DNA of 64,000 nucleotides, from assembly GCA_012064385.1 (NCBI GenBank), contig QRDG01000027.1:1581356-1645355 (forward strand), written 5' to 3'. The notes below the pieces were generated by a model. It had not been told where the DNA came from, did not search any database, and saw only the letters and a list, made by a program, of their open reading frames with translations. Source of the stretch: Puccinellia tenuiflora. Its lineage: Eukaryota > Streptophyta > Magnoliopsida > Poales > Poaceae. This document shows positions 1 through 10,988 of the stretch, in pieces. The first letter of the stretch is position 1. Each line of letters begins with the position of its first letter. Position numbers and translations under genes: made by a program.

Positions 1-898
1 AGTGAGGCAATCCGTCGGGAAGGAGAAAGCAGCGGCGGGCCCCGGAAGAGCAAGCCCGGCGCTCGCCCCCTGCACCCCTCCGAGATGAGGGGAATGTGCC
101 CGCGAGTGGAGGAAGTGCTGGGGTAAAGCCGCCCCCCGAGCGGCCAGCACCTCTGAACATGCAGGCGGGGCAGGAGTCAGACGGAGAATACGAAGCCCTC
201 CCGCCCTCGATTCTTGCCGATGAAGGAGACGACGAGAGCATGTTGGTGCCGGACCTCTTTAGAGATTTGGTGGAGAAGCGGTGGGGGCTTCTTCGGGACA
301 AAACGAGCCCTGAGGTGAGTTCGGATTTCTACCCTGGGCCTTTCGTGACCGCTTGTGATTGCAGTCGCCCTGACCATTGTCGTGCGTTTGCAGGTCCTCC
401 GGGTCAGGAAGCCCCTGGAAAGGCGTCGCGTCGGTGAAGATGAGGCGGCGGGAGAGGCCGCAGAGAGCTTCGTGGCGGTTGCGGAGGAGTTCCTGCCTCC
501 TATCAGGACCCCTCCGGTGGCCGGTTCCCCGGAGAGAGGAGCTGGATGATCGCCGGTGATGGCGGTGTGGGCGCCGCCCTTTGGAGGCGAGAGCAGGTCG
601 CCCCGGGTCGAGACCCGGCAACCTCCATGCCGTCTTCAGGTAAACTCTTCCGGATAATCCTTGTCGCCCCCGGGTGACCATGATGTCACCCTCGGAGGCT
701 GACACTTTGTTGTCGATGTAGATCATGGGGCGAAGGACCGTGCCGGGGGCGAGGGTGACGTTGAGCCCCCAGCGGCCCGCCCAGAACGTGGCTCTGAGAC
801 CGGTCAGGCTTTCGGCGGTGCTTTGGCGTCGAGGCCCGTGAGTCCCCCTAGCCCACGGGTGGCAGACCCGACACCAGGGTTCTCGAGGATGTTCTCCA

Positions 899-2088
899 AT
901 GTCGGGGAGTTCTTGGCCCTCGCGAAGGCTGAGGTTGGGTGGCAGGCGCTCTCTTACTCCCTCTGAGAGGAGCAAGTGTGCGCCCGAGAGATGCGGGTGT
1001 TGGCGGACGAGGAGATGCACAACGCCCGCGAGCTCAGGCTGTCTCGTCAGTAGGAGGAGTTGCAGCGGCGCCTCCGCACGCTTGAAGCTCAGGAGAAGGC
1101 CTACCTCGAGGCGGAGGAGGTGTTCCAGATCAGGGCGGCCCTCGACGAGGATCGCCTGCAGCAAGGGATGTCAAACGTGGCGGGGTGGACTCGCCATGAG
1201 GTGAAGGCGGAGACAGCAGAGACCATCCGGGCGAAGGACGAGACCATCGCGTCGAGAGATCGGAAGATCTCCAGGCTGAAGAGCGATCTTTCCCATGAGG
1301 TGAATCGCCGGGGACAAGTCCGGAAGGACTTCCAGAGAGCTCGGGACGAGCGGAACGAGCATGCGGTGAAGATTACGTCTCTGACAGCCACTATCACCGC
1401 ACAGAAGAGAGCCCTTGCTGAGGCCGAAGAGTTCAAGAAGAACGCGGGCGCTCATCGTGCCACGCTGGAAAAGAAGGTCCGGGATCTGGAGGATGCGGTG
1501 GCGTTTCGGGATGAAGCCACCGAGCGCATGAACGTCGTGCGACGGGCCGAACCCAAGGAACTCGCCAAAAATCGGGCGGCCATGGAATCGAGCAAGTCGT
1601 AGGCGCAAATCGCCTGGGACCGGCACAAGGAACTGTCCAACCAGCTCAAGGTGGTGCAGGGCGACCTGGCGAAGGCCAAGGAGGCACACGCCAAAGAGGA
1701 GAGAGACTTCCGTCTCCACAAGCAGAGCAACGACGAGCTCTTGCTCAAGATTCACACCGGGTCTTCGAAGATCGTGGAGGCACTGGCTGAACTGAAGGTG
1801 AAAGGCTTGCCTGTCCTTTCGTCAAACCACTCCTATTCATACCTGGGGCTCGTGGCTTCACTTGTTGGCGGCATCAAGGAGAGCGTGAGCAAGGCCACCC
1901 TCCAGGCGGGGAGGGCTGCAGCCTGGCAGGTGGCCGCCCAGTTCGTTGCGGCCCTCCGTCAGTGGCGTCTACAGCTTCCCTCATTGCCCGACCTGGAGGG
2001 CCTTACCCCTAAGATGCTATCTGATCCCGAGGTAACCCGCCAGGTGAACGAGATCATGGAGTGTCTCTCCCGCGAGGACGACAGGTGA
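899..2088 (+). pseudogene. Decayed coiled-coil ORF, antisense to the host retrotransposon
   Basis: One frame runs from about 900 to the stop at 2086-2088 and is broken by stops near 964, at 1051 and at 1600-1602. Between the stops it is rich in Glu, Lys, Arg and Ala with heptad-like spacing (for example the block around 1075-1590), which suggests a long coiled coil, followed by a less charged C-terminal part ending in acidic and basic residues. It resembles the coiled-coil 'putative gypsy-type transposon' proteins common in grass genomes, which is family knowledge and not tested. It lies antisense to the gag ORF of the surrounding element. An AATAAA-like signal follows at about 2183, as if it once had its own transcript. 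An unrelated-looking open stretch at 96-437 lies upstream in the same orientation. Confidence 0.5.
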
Positions 2089-2720
2089 TCCTGAACAAGT
2101 GGGACAATACCAGGGATTGTGAACTGCGTTTTTGGAGCTGTGCTACCAAATAAGACTTGTAAACTTGTACATTTCGAATGCAAATAAACTGTTTCCAAGT
2201 TTTATCAGTCTTATTGCATTCGTGGAGGCTTAACGCTCTCGGGAAGGGTTAGTGGGCGTGAGAGCTAACCAGCCGTGGGCAATCAGACGGATCTGAACTA
2301 CCGACACAGGGCGCATCCCCCCCAAGAACCCACCATTTTTTGACCGCACGGACCTCAGCCCACGACTCCACTGCCCGAGGGAAACTGACAGTTTTGCCAC
2401 GGAGGCGCCACCCCAAAACAACGCCCACTTTCGTCTTAGCCAAAATGCATAAAACAGATGCAACAAGGAAAAAGCCCGTGCAAGCACGTTTATACTTAGC
2501 TCAGTGTCGACCTCCTTTGACTATTTCAGCAATCGTTTCGTCGCGCTGCTGCCATGGCGGGTCTTCTATGCGTTTTTAAGACATAACTCTGCCCTGCCTA
2601 CGGTTACCCGCAGGGTCAGGGACTCGTGCTGAAATAGCCGCCTGCCCAGCCAGCCTCCACTGGCGTAGGACCTTACTGGCTGGGGCCCATTGGCCCCGGT
2701 CCGGAGACCGTTGTGTTCCC

Positions 2721-2864
2721 GACGCTGCTTAAAGGCACGTTCGTGTTGCTGACACCCTCATGGTGCCGGTCAGGAGACCTTCCTTTGCTTTCGACGCCGC
2801 TTGGAGGCACGTCCGTCTTGCTGACACCCTTATGGTGCCGGTCCGGAGACCTTCCTTTGCTTTT
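2721..2864. repeat. Tandem 72-bp repeat, two copies
   Basis: Two adjacent 72-bp units start at 2721 and 2793. Both share the core GGCACGT, then CTTGCTGACACCC or GTTGCTGACACCC, then ATGGTGCCGGT and GGAGACCTTCCTTTGC. A partial third match (GACGCCCGGAGGC) follows at about 2870, and a partial one (GGTCCGGAGACC) precedes at about 2698. It lies in the non-coding part of the non-autonomous Gypsy element, past the gag end. Confidence 0.8.
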
Positions 2865-3003
2865 TATCCTTGACGCCCGGAGGCCATCCACTTAGCGATC
2901 CAGTACTTCTGGGAGGTCCACTTGGTCTCGGGTGTATCGTCATGATGTGACCCAGCAGATCCCATTCTTCTCCGGGGAGGTCTTCATAGAAGAAAGCTTG
3001 GTT

Positions 3004-3891
3004 CTAGCTGATGTCGGTCATTCTCTGGCTTTCTTGTGTTCTTTGCGTTACTGGTGGTGAGCAGGGTTCGTCAAAGCTGTCGGTTTGAGTGGAAACATTA
3101 GCGAAAGTTCTCAAAGATTTCTTTTTCTTGGCTTTCTTTGGCTTCGGGTTGAGAGAGCAATCCCTACTGAGGTGACCAAGTTCCCCGCAGGTGTAGCACT
3201 CCCCGCTTCTCGGACGTCTGTTGAGCTCTCGGCAGTCATCAACATTATGTCTATCAGATTGATGATACGAACACCAAGATCCTGGTTGACCATCTTCGCC
3301 CAAAGGGATCCGGATCTCTTGCGGCACATAGACGAGGGGATCCCCATTGGGAAGCTTGTTCTTCTCACTTGGGCTCAGACTCTCCTCCTTCAGGAGGAGC
3401 ACCGCGGGTGGTGTTTCCAAGCAGAGTTCCTCCTTCGCTCCGCGCGTCCGCGGGGAAAGAGGTACATCGATGATTGTAGCACTTCCTTGAGGCTTCTTTT
3501 CGCTAGGAGCCGGGCTGACGTGCGCTGCTGGGGGGACGGACTGAATTCCGCGAACTTGACCTTTGACAGAGGGTGTCGTCGAGGAATCTTCAGGGTCGAA
3601 ACTGAGCCCCGGGTACCGCAGATATTCCACATCAGTCTTGGCATTTTTCTTCCGCGCCATCCTGTTCGAGGCCCCGCCTAACGAGGCCAACGCAGATCTC
3701 GATGAAGAACTTGACGGTGAGGCAGGCCTTGACGCAGAACTTGGCGGAGCGGCCGAGGTAGATCTTGCTGGAGAACTCGACGATGCGGTCAGCGCAGACC
3801 TTGTCGAAGAACCTGGTGACGAGGCCGACGCGGACCTTGCCGAAGAACCTGGCGACGAGGCCGACGCGGACCTTGTCAAAGAACCTGGCAA
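3004..3891 (-). CDS. Gag-like protein with CCHC zinc knuckle (retroelement)
   Basis: About 295 aa if the first Met is used; the frame may begin further upstream because the 36-bp repeats leave it open. Residues 1-70 are a Ser/Ala/Pro-rich low-complexity region made of 12-residue repeats, followed by a basic stretch (ARKK). Near residue 210 is a WCSYH...DDCREL segment typical of plant Gypsy gag, then a clear CX2CX4HX4C zinc knuckle (CYTCGELGHLSRDC), then a Lys-rich tail. Zinc knuckles of this kind bind retroelement RNA during packaging. The usual Retrotrans_gag helical domain is not seen, so this is a truncated or rearranged gag. It lies just downstream of the LTR and primer-binding site, as gag should. 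Whether it is expressed is unknown. Confidence 0.65.
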   Translation of the reverse strand: MPGSLTRSASASSPGSSARSASASSPGSSTRSALTASSSSPARSTSAAPPSSASRPASPSSSSSRSALASLGGASNRMARKKNAKTDVEYLRYPGLSFDPEDSSTTPSVKGQVRGIQSVPPAAHVSPAPSEKKPQGSATIIDVPLSPRTRGAKEELCLETPPAVLLLKEESLSPSEKNKLPNGDPLVYVPQEIRIPLGEDGQPGSWCSYHQSDRHNVDDCRELNRRPRSGECYTCGELGHLSRDCSLNPKPKKAKKKKSLRTFANVSTQTDSFDEPCSPPVTQRTQESQRMTDIS

Positions 3892-3979
3892 CGAGGCCGA
3901 CGCGGACCTTGTCGAAGAACCTAGCGACGAGGCCGATGCGGACCTTGTCGAAGAACCTGGCGACGAAGCCGACGTAGGC
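3791..3979. repeat. 36-bp tandem repeat, about five copies
   Basis: Units start at 3818, 3854, 3890, 3926 and 3962, with a partial unit from 3791. Each is GACGAGGCCGAC / GCGGACCTTGTC / GAAGAACCTGGC with few changes. Because 36 is a multiple of three, each unit codes 12 residues in any open frame, and three frames (plus and minus) are open through it. Only the minus frame, which joins the zinc-knuckle gag, is likely to be meaningful. Confidence 0.9.
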
Positions 3980-4036
3980 GCCGATCAAGATCTCGATGAA
4001 GATCTTGAAGTCGATGAAGACGAATCCATTGCTTGC

Positions 4037-4056
4037 GCCCCCTACCTGGCGCGCCA
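4037..4056 (-). promoter_or_regulatory. Primer-binding site of the non-autonomous Gypsy element
   Basis: On the minus strand TGGCGCGCCAGGTAGGGGGC begins two bases inside the LTR end. The TGG start and position are those of a reverse-transcription primer site complementary to a tRNA 3' end (CCA). The tRNA species was not verified; an Arg-type tRNA with 3' GCGCGCCA is a guess. Confidence 0.7.
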
Positions 4057-4058
4057 GA

Positions 4059-5020
4059 TGTTGTGCCTTGGATCACGGACACCGGGAGTAAAGGATACCC
4101 CTTTTTAGGTTCGGCACGGGGCACGAAGGAGGCTGGGAGACGCCAACTTCCGAGAGAACCTCGTCAAGATCTCCGATCTACGTACTAGCAAGCAACACAG
4201 AGACACAAGCAGTTTACCCAGGTTCAGGCCGCCCAGAGGCTAAAAGCCCTACTCCTGCATGTCTGGATTGAGTGGACCATCATGGTGTGGCTTACAGAGG
4301 TGGTGGCGGGTGAGAACCCGGGAGGTGTTGGTTAGAGGTTGAAGACGAGCAGTTCCTTTCCCGGAGGAGATCACCTCTCACCTCAGCTAATCCTGACTGG
4401 TGCGCTACCTAGCCTAGCCTCCGACTCTCTCTGATTCCGTCCCCTCCCTCCGGTGCCTCGGTCGTCCTTTTATAGGCTAAGGGGATCTCACAAGGGCACC
4501 TTTGAGGGCGGAGGGGTTTTAGGCGGGAAAACCCCTCCGGGTTCTTCTTATGGGGCGACGTGGCCTCTTCTTGTCCAAGTATTCTTCTGAGGGGGGTTAG
4601 GTGCAGTCGCCCACCTTTTGGAGGGCGGGCGGACAAAGGCTGACACCTTTACCGACCGTGCCCCCCCGCGGCGCCTCCATCTTCTTGGTGCCCAAGTCTT
4701 CTAGGAGCTTCCATCAGGGGCTGGCAAGCTTATCCTCTTCTCTTGTACGGAGGCTGGAGCCCGGGGGTGAGCCTGGCCTCTTGCCGGGCGTCCGGGTCCC
4801 CGGGACCTCCGCGTCGTCTGCTGGGTTGAGGGTGACCCCGGAAGGCCACCCGGTCCTTAGTCGTGGTTGTCGATGCCGTCCTTGTCTGGTTGCCGTGGGG
4901 CAGATGGGGGGCCCATCTGCCGGTGTTGAACCCTTGCCTTGTTCGCCTCCTTGGTGGGCCCACTGGTGGTGGACCCACTTTGACCGCATCAGGGGAACCC
5001 CGTGTTCCACTGTTGCGACA
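4059..5020 (-). repeat. LTR of the non-autonomous Gypsy element (5' LTR)
   Basis: The 962-bp segment starts TGTTGTGCC and ends TGTTGCGACA on the plus strand, giving the TG...CA ends of an LTR. The primer-binding site lies directly outside the 4059 end, which makes this the 5' LTR in minus orientation. The five bases after it (AGAAC, 5021-5025) should be repeated left of the window if the insertion is simple. Confidence 0.75.
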
Positions 5021-5402
5021 AGAACAGACTGTAAAGATGAATTTTTTGGGGCACTTCTAGACCTCAAATTAGAAACCATAAAACTAGAGAAAGGTAGAAA
5101 AAACCTTGATGATTGCTGTCAAAAAATTTCAGCCACAGATGACATTCTGTGATTGTTTGGATTTTTGAACAGTGAAGAATAGAAATCTGTTTCTGGACAG
5201 CAAACTCACAAATTAGTCTTCCTCTATTTAGAGGCTATTATTGGCACCAAAATCCAAAACAAAAAGATCCAAGGGAGTTGTTACAGAAGTAACATCACCC
5301 AAAACTCAAAGAAACCATAAAGAAACAGAAGGTAAAATAAAATGAGTTGCCTCCCATAAGCATTTTACTTTAACGCCTTTTAGCTAGGAAAAAAGGGCAA
5401 AT

Positions 5403-6062
5403 TCAAGTTTTATCAATTTCCTCAATATCAAAATCATTACCTCCTTCAATAAGCTCATCTTTTACCTTACAAGGGAAAAACAACTTTCGATTAATGGAAG
5501 AGTTGAGTTTCATAAATCCATACTTAACATTAATAAAGCACTCAACAGCCTTAAGGAAAGACCTTCCTAGAACTATATTCCCTTGGAATTTCTCTAAGAT
5601 AATAAATTCAATGGGAAACATTTTATTTCGGAAAACTATAGGGATACCATTAGCTCTCCCCAGAATCTTAGAAATAGTTCCGTTGGCATGAGAATGATAA
5701 AATGGATAATCTATCATATTCTTATAAGTAAGAGAGTCATACACCATTTTTGGCATGATTGAAGCAGTGGAACCTAGATCACAATAGGCTAGATAGTTTT
5801 GGTGATCAATTTCAATTTTAATAAAAGGTTCCCAATCATTTTTCATTAAAGTAAGGGGTTGCTTTGTTTCTGAAACACTCTCCTTATCATTTATGGCTAG
5901 ATCATTTAGAGTTTTCTCCATCTTATCTAATTTTTCAGTAACCATATCAGTTTTATCCATCATAGGGAAAATGGCTAGCCCATTTACAATTCTAAAAGCC
6001 TTAATTGCATAATATTCAGAGAAGGTTTCTCCTACCATAACATATAAAGCGTGTTGATACAC
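5403..6062 (-). pseudogene. Gypsy gag-pol fragment with retropepsin-like domain
   Basis: About 219 aa open on the minus strand. Residues 85-125 hold YCDLGSTASIMPK, matching the plant Gypsy aspartic-protease region (usual form CDLGAS-x-x-x-MPK, with the catalytic Asp in D-L-G). A later VLGRSFL stretch matches the second conserved hydrophobic-Gly motif of retropepsins. The enzyme would mature the Gag-Pol polyprotein. The upstream gag part is in another frame (6032-6406) and the downstream part is cut by the nested insertion, so this is a non-functional remnant. The catalytic DLG is intact in the fragment. Confidence 0.75.
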
Positions 6063-6406
6063 AGATGTAAGACCAAAGTAGAAATTTTTAGGAGAACTCC
6101 CAATTCAATTCTGGGATGCATTTTCTTGTAAGGTTCTGAAATTCTTTCCCAAGCATTTTTAAAACTCTCTCCAACCTTTTGTTCAAAGGTAAGAATCTCT
6201 CCCAAAGATGTCATATCCGAAGGGCTAGTCATGATAACAAGGTGAAACCGAATTAAACAAGATGCTGGAATTTTTAATTTTTTTGTGTTTTTCAGTTTTA
6301 GAGCAAACGAAAGGCAAAACAAGACTAACAAAAAATATATACTAAGAAAGACAATAACAAAGTAAAGTGAAAGGATGTGTGAAACTCCCCTAGCTGAAGC
6401 TTCCAA
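6032..6406 (-). pseudogene. Gypsy gag fragment (Retrotrans_gag-like)
   Basis: The segment between about 6240 and 6060 reads QKVGESFKNAWERISE followed by a leucine-rich tail ending CINTLYML. This matches the plant Gypsy gag pattern of 'GESFxxAWxRxxxxxxxCPHHG...LLxxFYxGLxxxxRxxLDxxAGG', but the Cys-Pro-His part is lost. The sequence before it (from 6406) is hydrophobic leader DNA without recognisable protein features. It is out of frame with the protease fragment, so the gag-pol reading frame is broken here. Confidence 0.6.
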
Positions 6407-6407
6407 G

Positions 6408-6425
6408 TCCTCGGCAATGGCGCCA
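6408..6425 (-). promoter_or_regulatory. Primer-binding site (tRNA-Asp type)
   Basis: The minus strand reads TGGCGCCATTGCCGAGGA, close to the complement of the plant tRNA-Asp 3' end (TGGCGCCGTTGCCGGGGA). It lies 11 nt inside the LTR edge at 6437, the same spacing class as in the element at 13971-18925. Confidence 0.8.
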
Positions 6426-6436
6426 GAAAACAGGCT

Positions 6437-8005
6437 TGATGGCGTGGATCACACGTTCGCTGGGAACCCCAAGAGGAAGGTATGATGCAGCGTAGCAGCA
6501 GTTTTCCCTTGATTACAAAACCAAGGTTATCGAATCTAGTAGGACTTGGAGAAGGCTTAGCGAGGTGTCAATCTACTCTGGCGCTTATAGATCAACGCGG
6601 ACCTGCACACAATCACAAACAAGTACTTTGCCCCAACGAAACAGAGAGGTTGTCAATCTCTCCGGCTTGCCAAACACAAAGGATTAATTCTGCAGATGTA
6701 AAATATGAAGAGAGTGAATTATGAGCAGCGAGCAAATGATGATGAAAAGCTATTAAAACGGTTGTAAACAATGTAGGAAAATAGGACCGGGGTCCACAGT
6801 TCACTAGCGGTGTCTCTCCAAAAGATATACATGATGAGTAAACAAATTACAGCATGGCAATTGACAGAATTGTGGACGCACAACAAGGCTATCATAAAAC
6901 AATATAGTTCACTGTTTCATCTAATATGGGCATTATGTCAAAATACATTGACCGTTATCGACCTGCATCTATGACTAATAATCCACTCCGGGATTGCTAT
7001 CCAGCATGTCACCCAAAAGTATTAAGTTGCAAGCAACATATCATTGCAATAAGCAAAGTGCATAATGTAAGCAATGTAAATAACACAAGTAAATCACACC
7101 GCTGTTTTCTCCCTAGTGGCAACAACACATCTCTCGTCTTAATCGTTTCTGTCAACCCGAGCTCAGACAAGAGAGGCATGAACCCACTATCTAGCATAAA
7201 TACTCCCTCATACAACACTAATAATTAATTTGCCAAAGCATCCACTAGCATCGGAGAGCATGCAAGATCATAGATAAAACACAACACATAGATGAACAAA
7301 AGTAATGACTTCCACAATTCATCGGATCCATGCAAACACAATCTTGTAGCAGTTACAGATAATATGATCTTGATCATGATAGGCAGCTCACAAGATCTAA
7401 GCAATGGAGTACAAGGAGGAGAGCCAACCATCTAGCTACTTCTATGGACCCATAGTCCCGTGGTGGACTACTCACACATCACTCCGGAGGCGGGCAATGG
7501 AGGCAGGAGATGCCTCCAGTGTCGATTCCCCTCTCCGGCAAGGTGCCGGAAGAGCTGCAGAACCCTCCCGAACTAGGGTTAGAGATAGCGGCGGCCTCGG
7601 ACGTCTTCTGGAAAATATGATCGGGGTATTTAGGGTTTTCAGGGCGAAGACCAATTTATAGGCGAAGAGGCGACTCGAGGCGACGAAGGAGGGCGCCAGG
7701 TGGGGCCGCGCCTAGAGGGCGTCTGGAGGCTGGGAGCCTCCCCTTCGGGCGTTCTTCGGGTTCCGTCTTTGTTTCAACTTGGAAATAAATCACGTAAATT
7801 TTCAGCGCGTTCCAAGAAACTTCACAAAACAACTTTTCTGAAAACAAAAAGACAGCAGAAAACAGGAACTGGCACTGGGGATCTTGTTAATAGGTTAGTT
7901 CCATAAATCATGCCAAAATGATATAAAAACATTATAAAAACATGTGGCACTGATATATATCAAGCATGGAACATCAAAAATTATAGATATGTCGGAGACG
8001 TATCA
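6437..8005 (-). repeat. LTR of the Sabrina/Fatima-like element (5' LTR)
   Basis: About 1569 bp, plus-strand ends TGATGGCGTGG...GACGTATCA. The Asp-type primer site lies just outside the 6437 end. It includes GC-rich promoter-like DNA near 7480-7760 (minus-strand transcription). Flanking bases at 8006-8010 are GGTCA; the matching duplicate would be left of the window. Confidence 0.8.
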
Positions 8006-10974
8006 GGTCACTACCCAAACCATGGTGTCGATTACAATGGATCATGATGGCGCTCTCTTAAGTGTAAAGCGGTAGTCTCTAATGCATAAACTACAAAATT
8101 ATAACCGCATTTTATTTGTCTCACCATGTCCAACAAGATTCGTGTATGTCTCTCGAACATTCCACATTCATGTGGAGTTTTTCAGGAAGCATAACTTGTG
8201 GAACAATTCTGCAACTCCTCAGATGTTTTTGCTAAACTCGTAACTCAAATTTTATTCTTTATGATCCAATCATAAATACTTGATCTTCTTGTTACGACGT
8301 TTTCCCTTCATACCAACAATACTTTGAACTAATTCAAAATATCAAACTTCTTTCTCTATAAATAGACATGCTCATATATCCACTTAAAACCATCGGTGGT
8401 ATTCTAATGAAGGAAAATTAATCCACCACACACGGCTACACACAATGGACCATATACATAAATATTTATAACCTCCACTAAATTAGTCGTCCATTCAACT
8501 TTGGCCTATGAACGGTGTTTTAGTCATCTTTTGGAAAATGGTCTCATCAGCGTCAATTTATTCAAAAATAAAATTAACTCCAAAAGTCCATCAACATGGA
8601 GTTCCATCATGTTTTCCTTTCCAATATAAACTAAAAGAGGTGGTGTCACAATTTAAGTGAAATTTTTCGTCTTGCGACGTTTAGCATTTATAGATTTTTT
8701 ATTTTCCAATGCGATTTATATTAACACATCCATCAATTATGGAACATGGTCATAGTTTGAACAACTATTTATTCTCACAAACAAACGGAACAAAATAAAA
8801 ATTTATAAAGTTCTTCAAATAAATCTTGAAGCTTTGGTTGGATGCAACGATGAACAAAATAACACTTTATTTCCATTCTTGTCGTGCATCGCCACAACTA
8901 GTTCTTTTAGGCCATAGTATTTCTTGTATTGTATTTGTATGAAAAATCATACCAACCAATCCGGTATCCAAAATACCCAAGGAATACATAGTTGACTAGT
9001 AAATTACATCTATAACTTGTATATCATTTATATACACCTGAGCTGGACTTTTCCGGTATTTTATTTTCTGCCGTATAATTTTGTAATTCTTATTTTCAGT
9101 ATTTCCTTTCCTTTATAGAAGAATCATTCAACATCAAACAATGCCAGTTGAACTAGCACATGCTCCTTGGTGTGTTAGTCATATACTATCACCTTTGGAG
9201 TCAAATTTTGAAGTTGATAGCTTTACTCAATCTCACCATATCTTTAGCATTCTTCCCGATTCCACTCTTAGCTATCTTCAAGTATAGTAAACAATTTTTA
9301 CCACATAATTTTAATCCATCCCATCATAAAAACTTTGTGATGAAGCTACTGTAGCTCGAAGGAAGGAATTTAGGGAATAATATTAGTGTCTGCAAACCTT
9401 GCATATATTCAAACAATATAAACACACATTGTCACACTAAAATTATATTCTGCCATGTTGCCACAAACAGGGTTTCAGATATCAATATATCTTTTACTCC
9501 TTGCTTGTATCTGAAAACAATCCTTTTTAGATCCCGGATTACCTTGATTCTCAAAACATTCTTTTAAGATCCGGTATTGTGAAAACAAGCATGACACCAG
9601 ATACTAAGTCGGAATTATTGCTCTTTAGATCAATCAACTATTAATCATATGGAGCTAGATCGGCTTTACCGAAAAAATTGCAATAGCACTCAATTTTAAA
9701 TTTCACTAACACGGTACCACTCATAATTGGTTTGACAGATCATAGCAGTTTTATCTGAATTAACTTTCTAAGTGTAAGGTAGTTTGCGGATGCCATTTAC
9801 TACTACAAAATTATGCAAATACTCTTTGATTGGTTGTTCATGATAATTTTTCCAAGTTAATCAAATTACTAATGAACTCCCACTAAACTCAACATCCCTC
9901 AAGTTGTTTAGTGACACAAGATCCTAATCCACTACACCAACCCCGATCATCACGTGAGATGATGTAGCTTCAATGGTGAACATCACCATGTTGATCATAT
10001 CATCCATATGACTCATGTTTAACCTTTCGGTTCTTGTGTTCCGAGGCCATGTCTGTACATGCTAGGCTCGTCAAGGAAACCGTAGTATTTCTGCATGTGT
10101 AAATCTGCCTTACACCCGTTGTACGCGAACGTAGAGTCTATCACACCCGATCATCACGTGGTGCTTCTTGATATTAATGAGAGAGATCACCTTATAATGC
10201 TACTGTCGCGATCAAAGCAAAGCAAGGTGCATAAAAGGATAAACAACACATGCAATTTCATTGTGACATGGTATAGCCTTTTCTTCTTGTGCCTTTGATC
10301 TCCATCTCCAAAGCACCGGCATGATCTCCATCACCACCAGCATGACGTCGCTGTCTCATAGTTTCCTCCACCAACTATTGCTACTACAATTATTGCTACT
10401 CTTAGCGATAAAGTAAAAGCAATTACATGGCGTTAAAATGACACGCAAGTCATACAATAATAAAGAGACAACCATATGGCTCCTGTCGGTTGCCGTACTC
10501 ATCGACATGCAAGTCGTGAAATTTACAAAACATGATCATTGCATACATTATCACAAATCACATCTTGGCCATACCATATCACAAACCCTGCAAAAACAAG
10601 TTAGACCTCCTCTATTTTATTTATGCAATTTTTACGTGGCTTCTATGGGTCATGAGATAGAACCATTCTAATCTACGCAAAGCCACAATGATGATATAAA
10701 AGTTGCTTATTTCATATCCTTTTCAACGGCCTTCCGTTGAAGATCGCATCTCACTATAGCAAGAGAAACAGACACCCGCCAGCCACATGTGCAATGCAAG
10801 TCGCACGTCAAGTGTGGAACCGGTCTCTCGTACGCGGACGAGTAAAGTTGGTCCGGGCCGCTTCAATCCCACCATACCGTAAGATACAAAATGCACGTGG
10901 GAAGATAGCAATAAAAACATCAACGCCCACAACTCCTTGTGTTCTAATCGCACCAACATCTACGAATAGATCTA

Positions 10975-10987
10975 GGCTCTGATACCA
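10975..10987 (-). promoter_or_regulatory. Primer-binding site (initiator tRNA-Met)
   Basis: The minus strand reads TGGTATCAGAGCC, the standard plant Copia primer site complementary to initiator tRNA-Met. It starts one base inside the LTR end at 10989. Confidence 0.9.
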
Positions 10988-10988
10988 C

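Larger units (their letters stand above)
1..5020 (-). mobile_element. Non-autonomous Gypsy-type LTR retrotransposon, 5' part
   Basis: The minus strand reads, in order, an LTR (5020 to 4059), a 2-nt gap, a tRNA-like primer-binding site (4056 downward) and a short gag-like ORF with a zinc knuckle (3891 to 3004). Further on, 2088 to about 900 holds only a decayed ORF on the opposite strand. No protease, reverse transcriptase, RNase H or integrase is seen in the 4 kb of internal DNA present, so it looks non-autonomous; the missing left part could still hold pol. It sits inside the internal region of another Gypsy element (5021-8005): the DNA just right of the LTR resembles the internal DNA of the element at 13971-18925. 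The left end lies outside the window. The family is not identified. Confidence 0.75.
5021..8005 (-). mobile_element. Sabrina/Fatima-like Gypsy retrotransposon, 5' part
   Basis: In minus orientation: LTR 8005 to 6437, primer-binding site 6425 to 6408, then gag and protease remains 6406 to 5403, ending where the non-autonomous element inserted at 5020/5021. The LTR terminus GAGACGTATCA and the Asp-type primer site are as in the abundant Triticeae Sabrina/Fatima group; the exact family is uncertain. Its outer edge (8005/8006) lies inside the decayed Copia element, so it is younger than that element. The rest of the element should lie left of the window. Confidence 0.8.

Noticed and set aside
3791..3979. 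CRISPR-like array
   Set aside because: The 36-bp units are directly adjacent with no spacers, and the DNA is a plant retroelement.
5403..6062. Host aspartic protease gene
   Set aside because: The DLG-type retropepsin signature, position after a primer-binding site and flanking LTR show it is a retrotransposon remnant.
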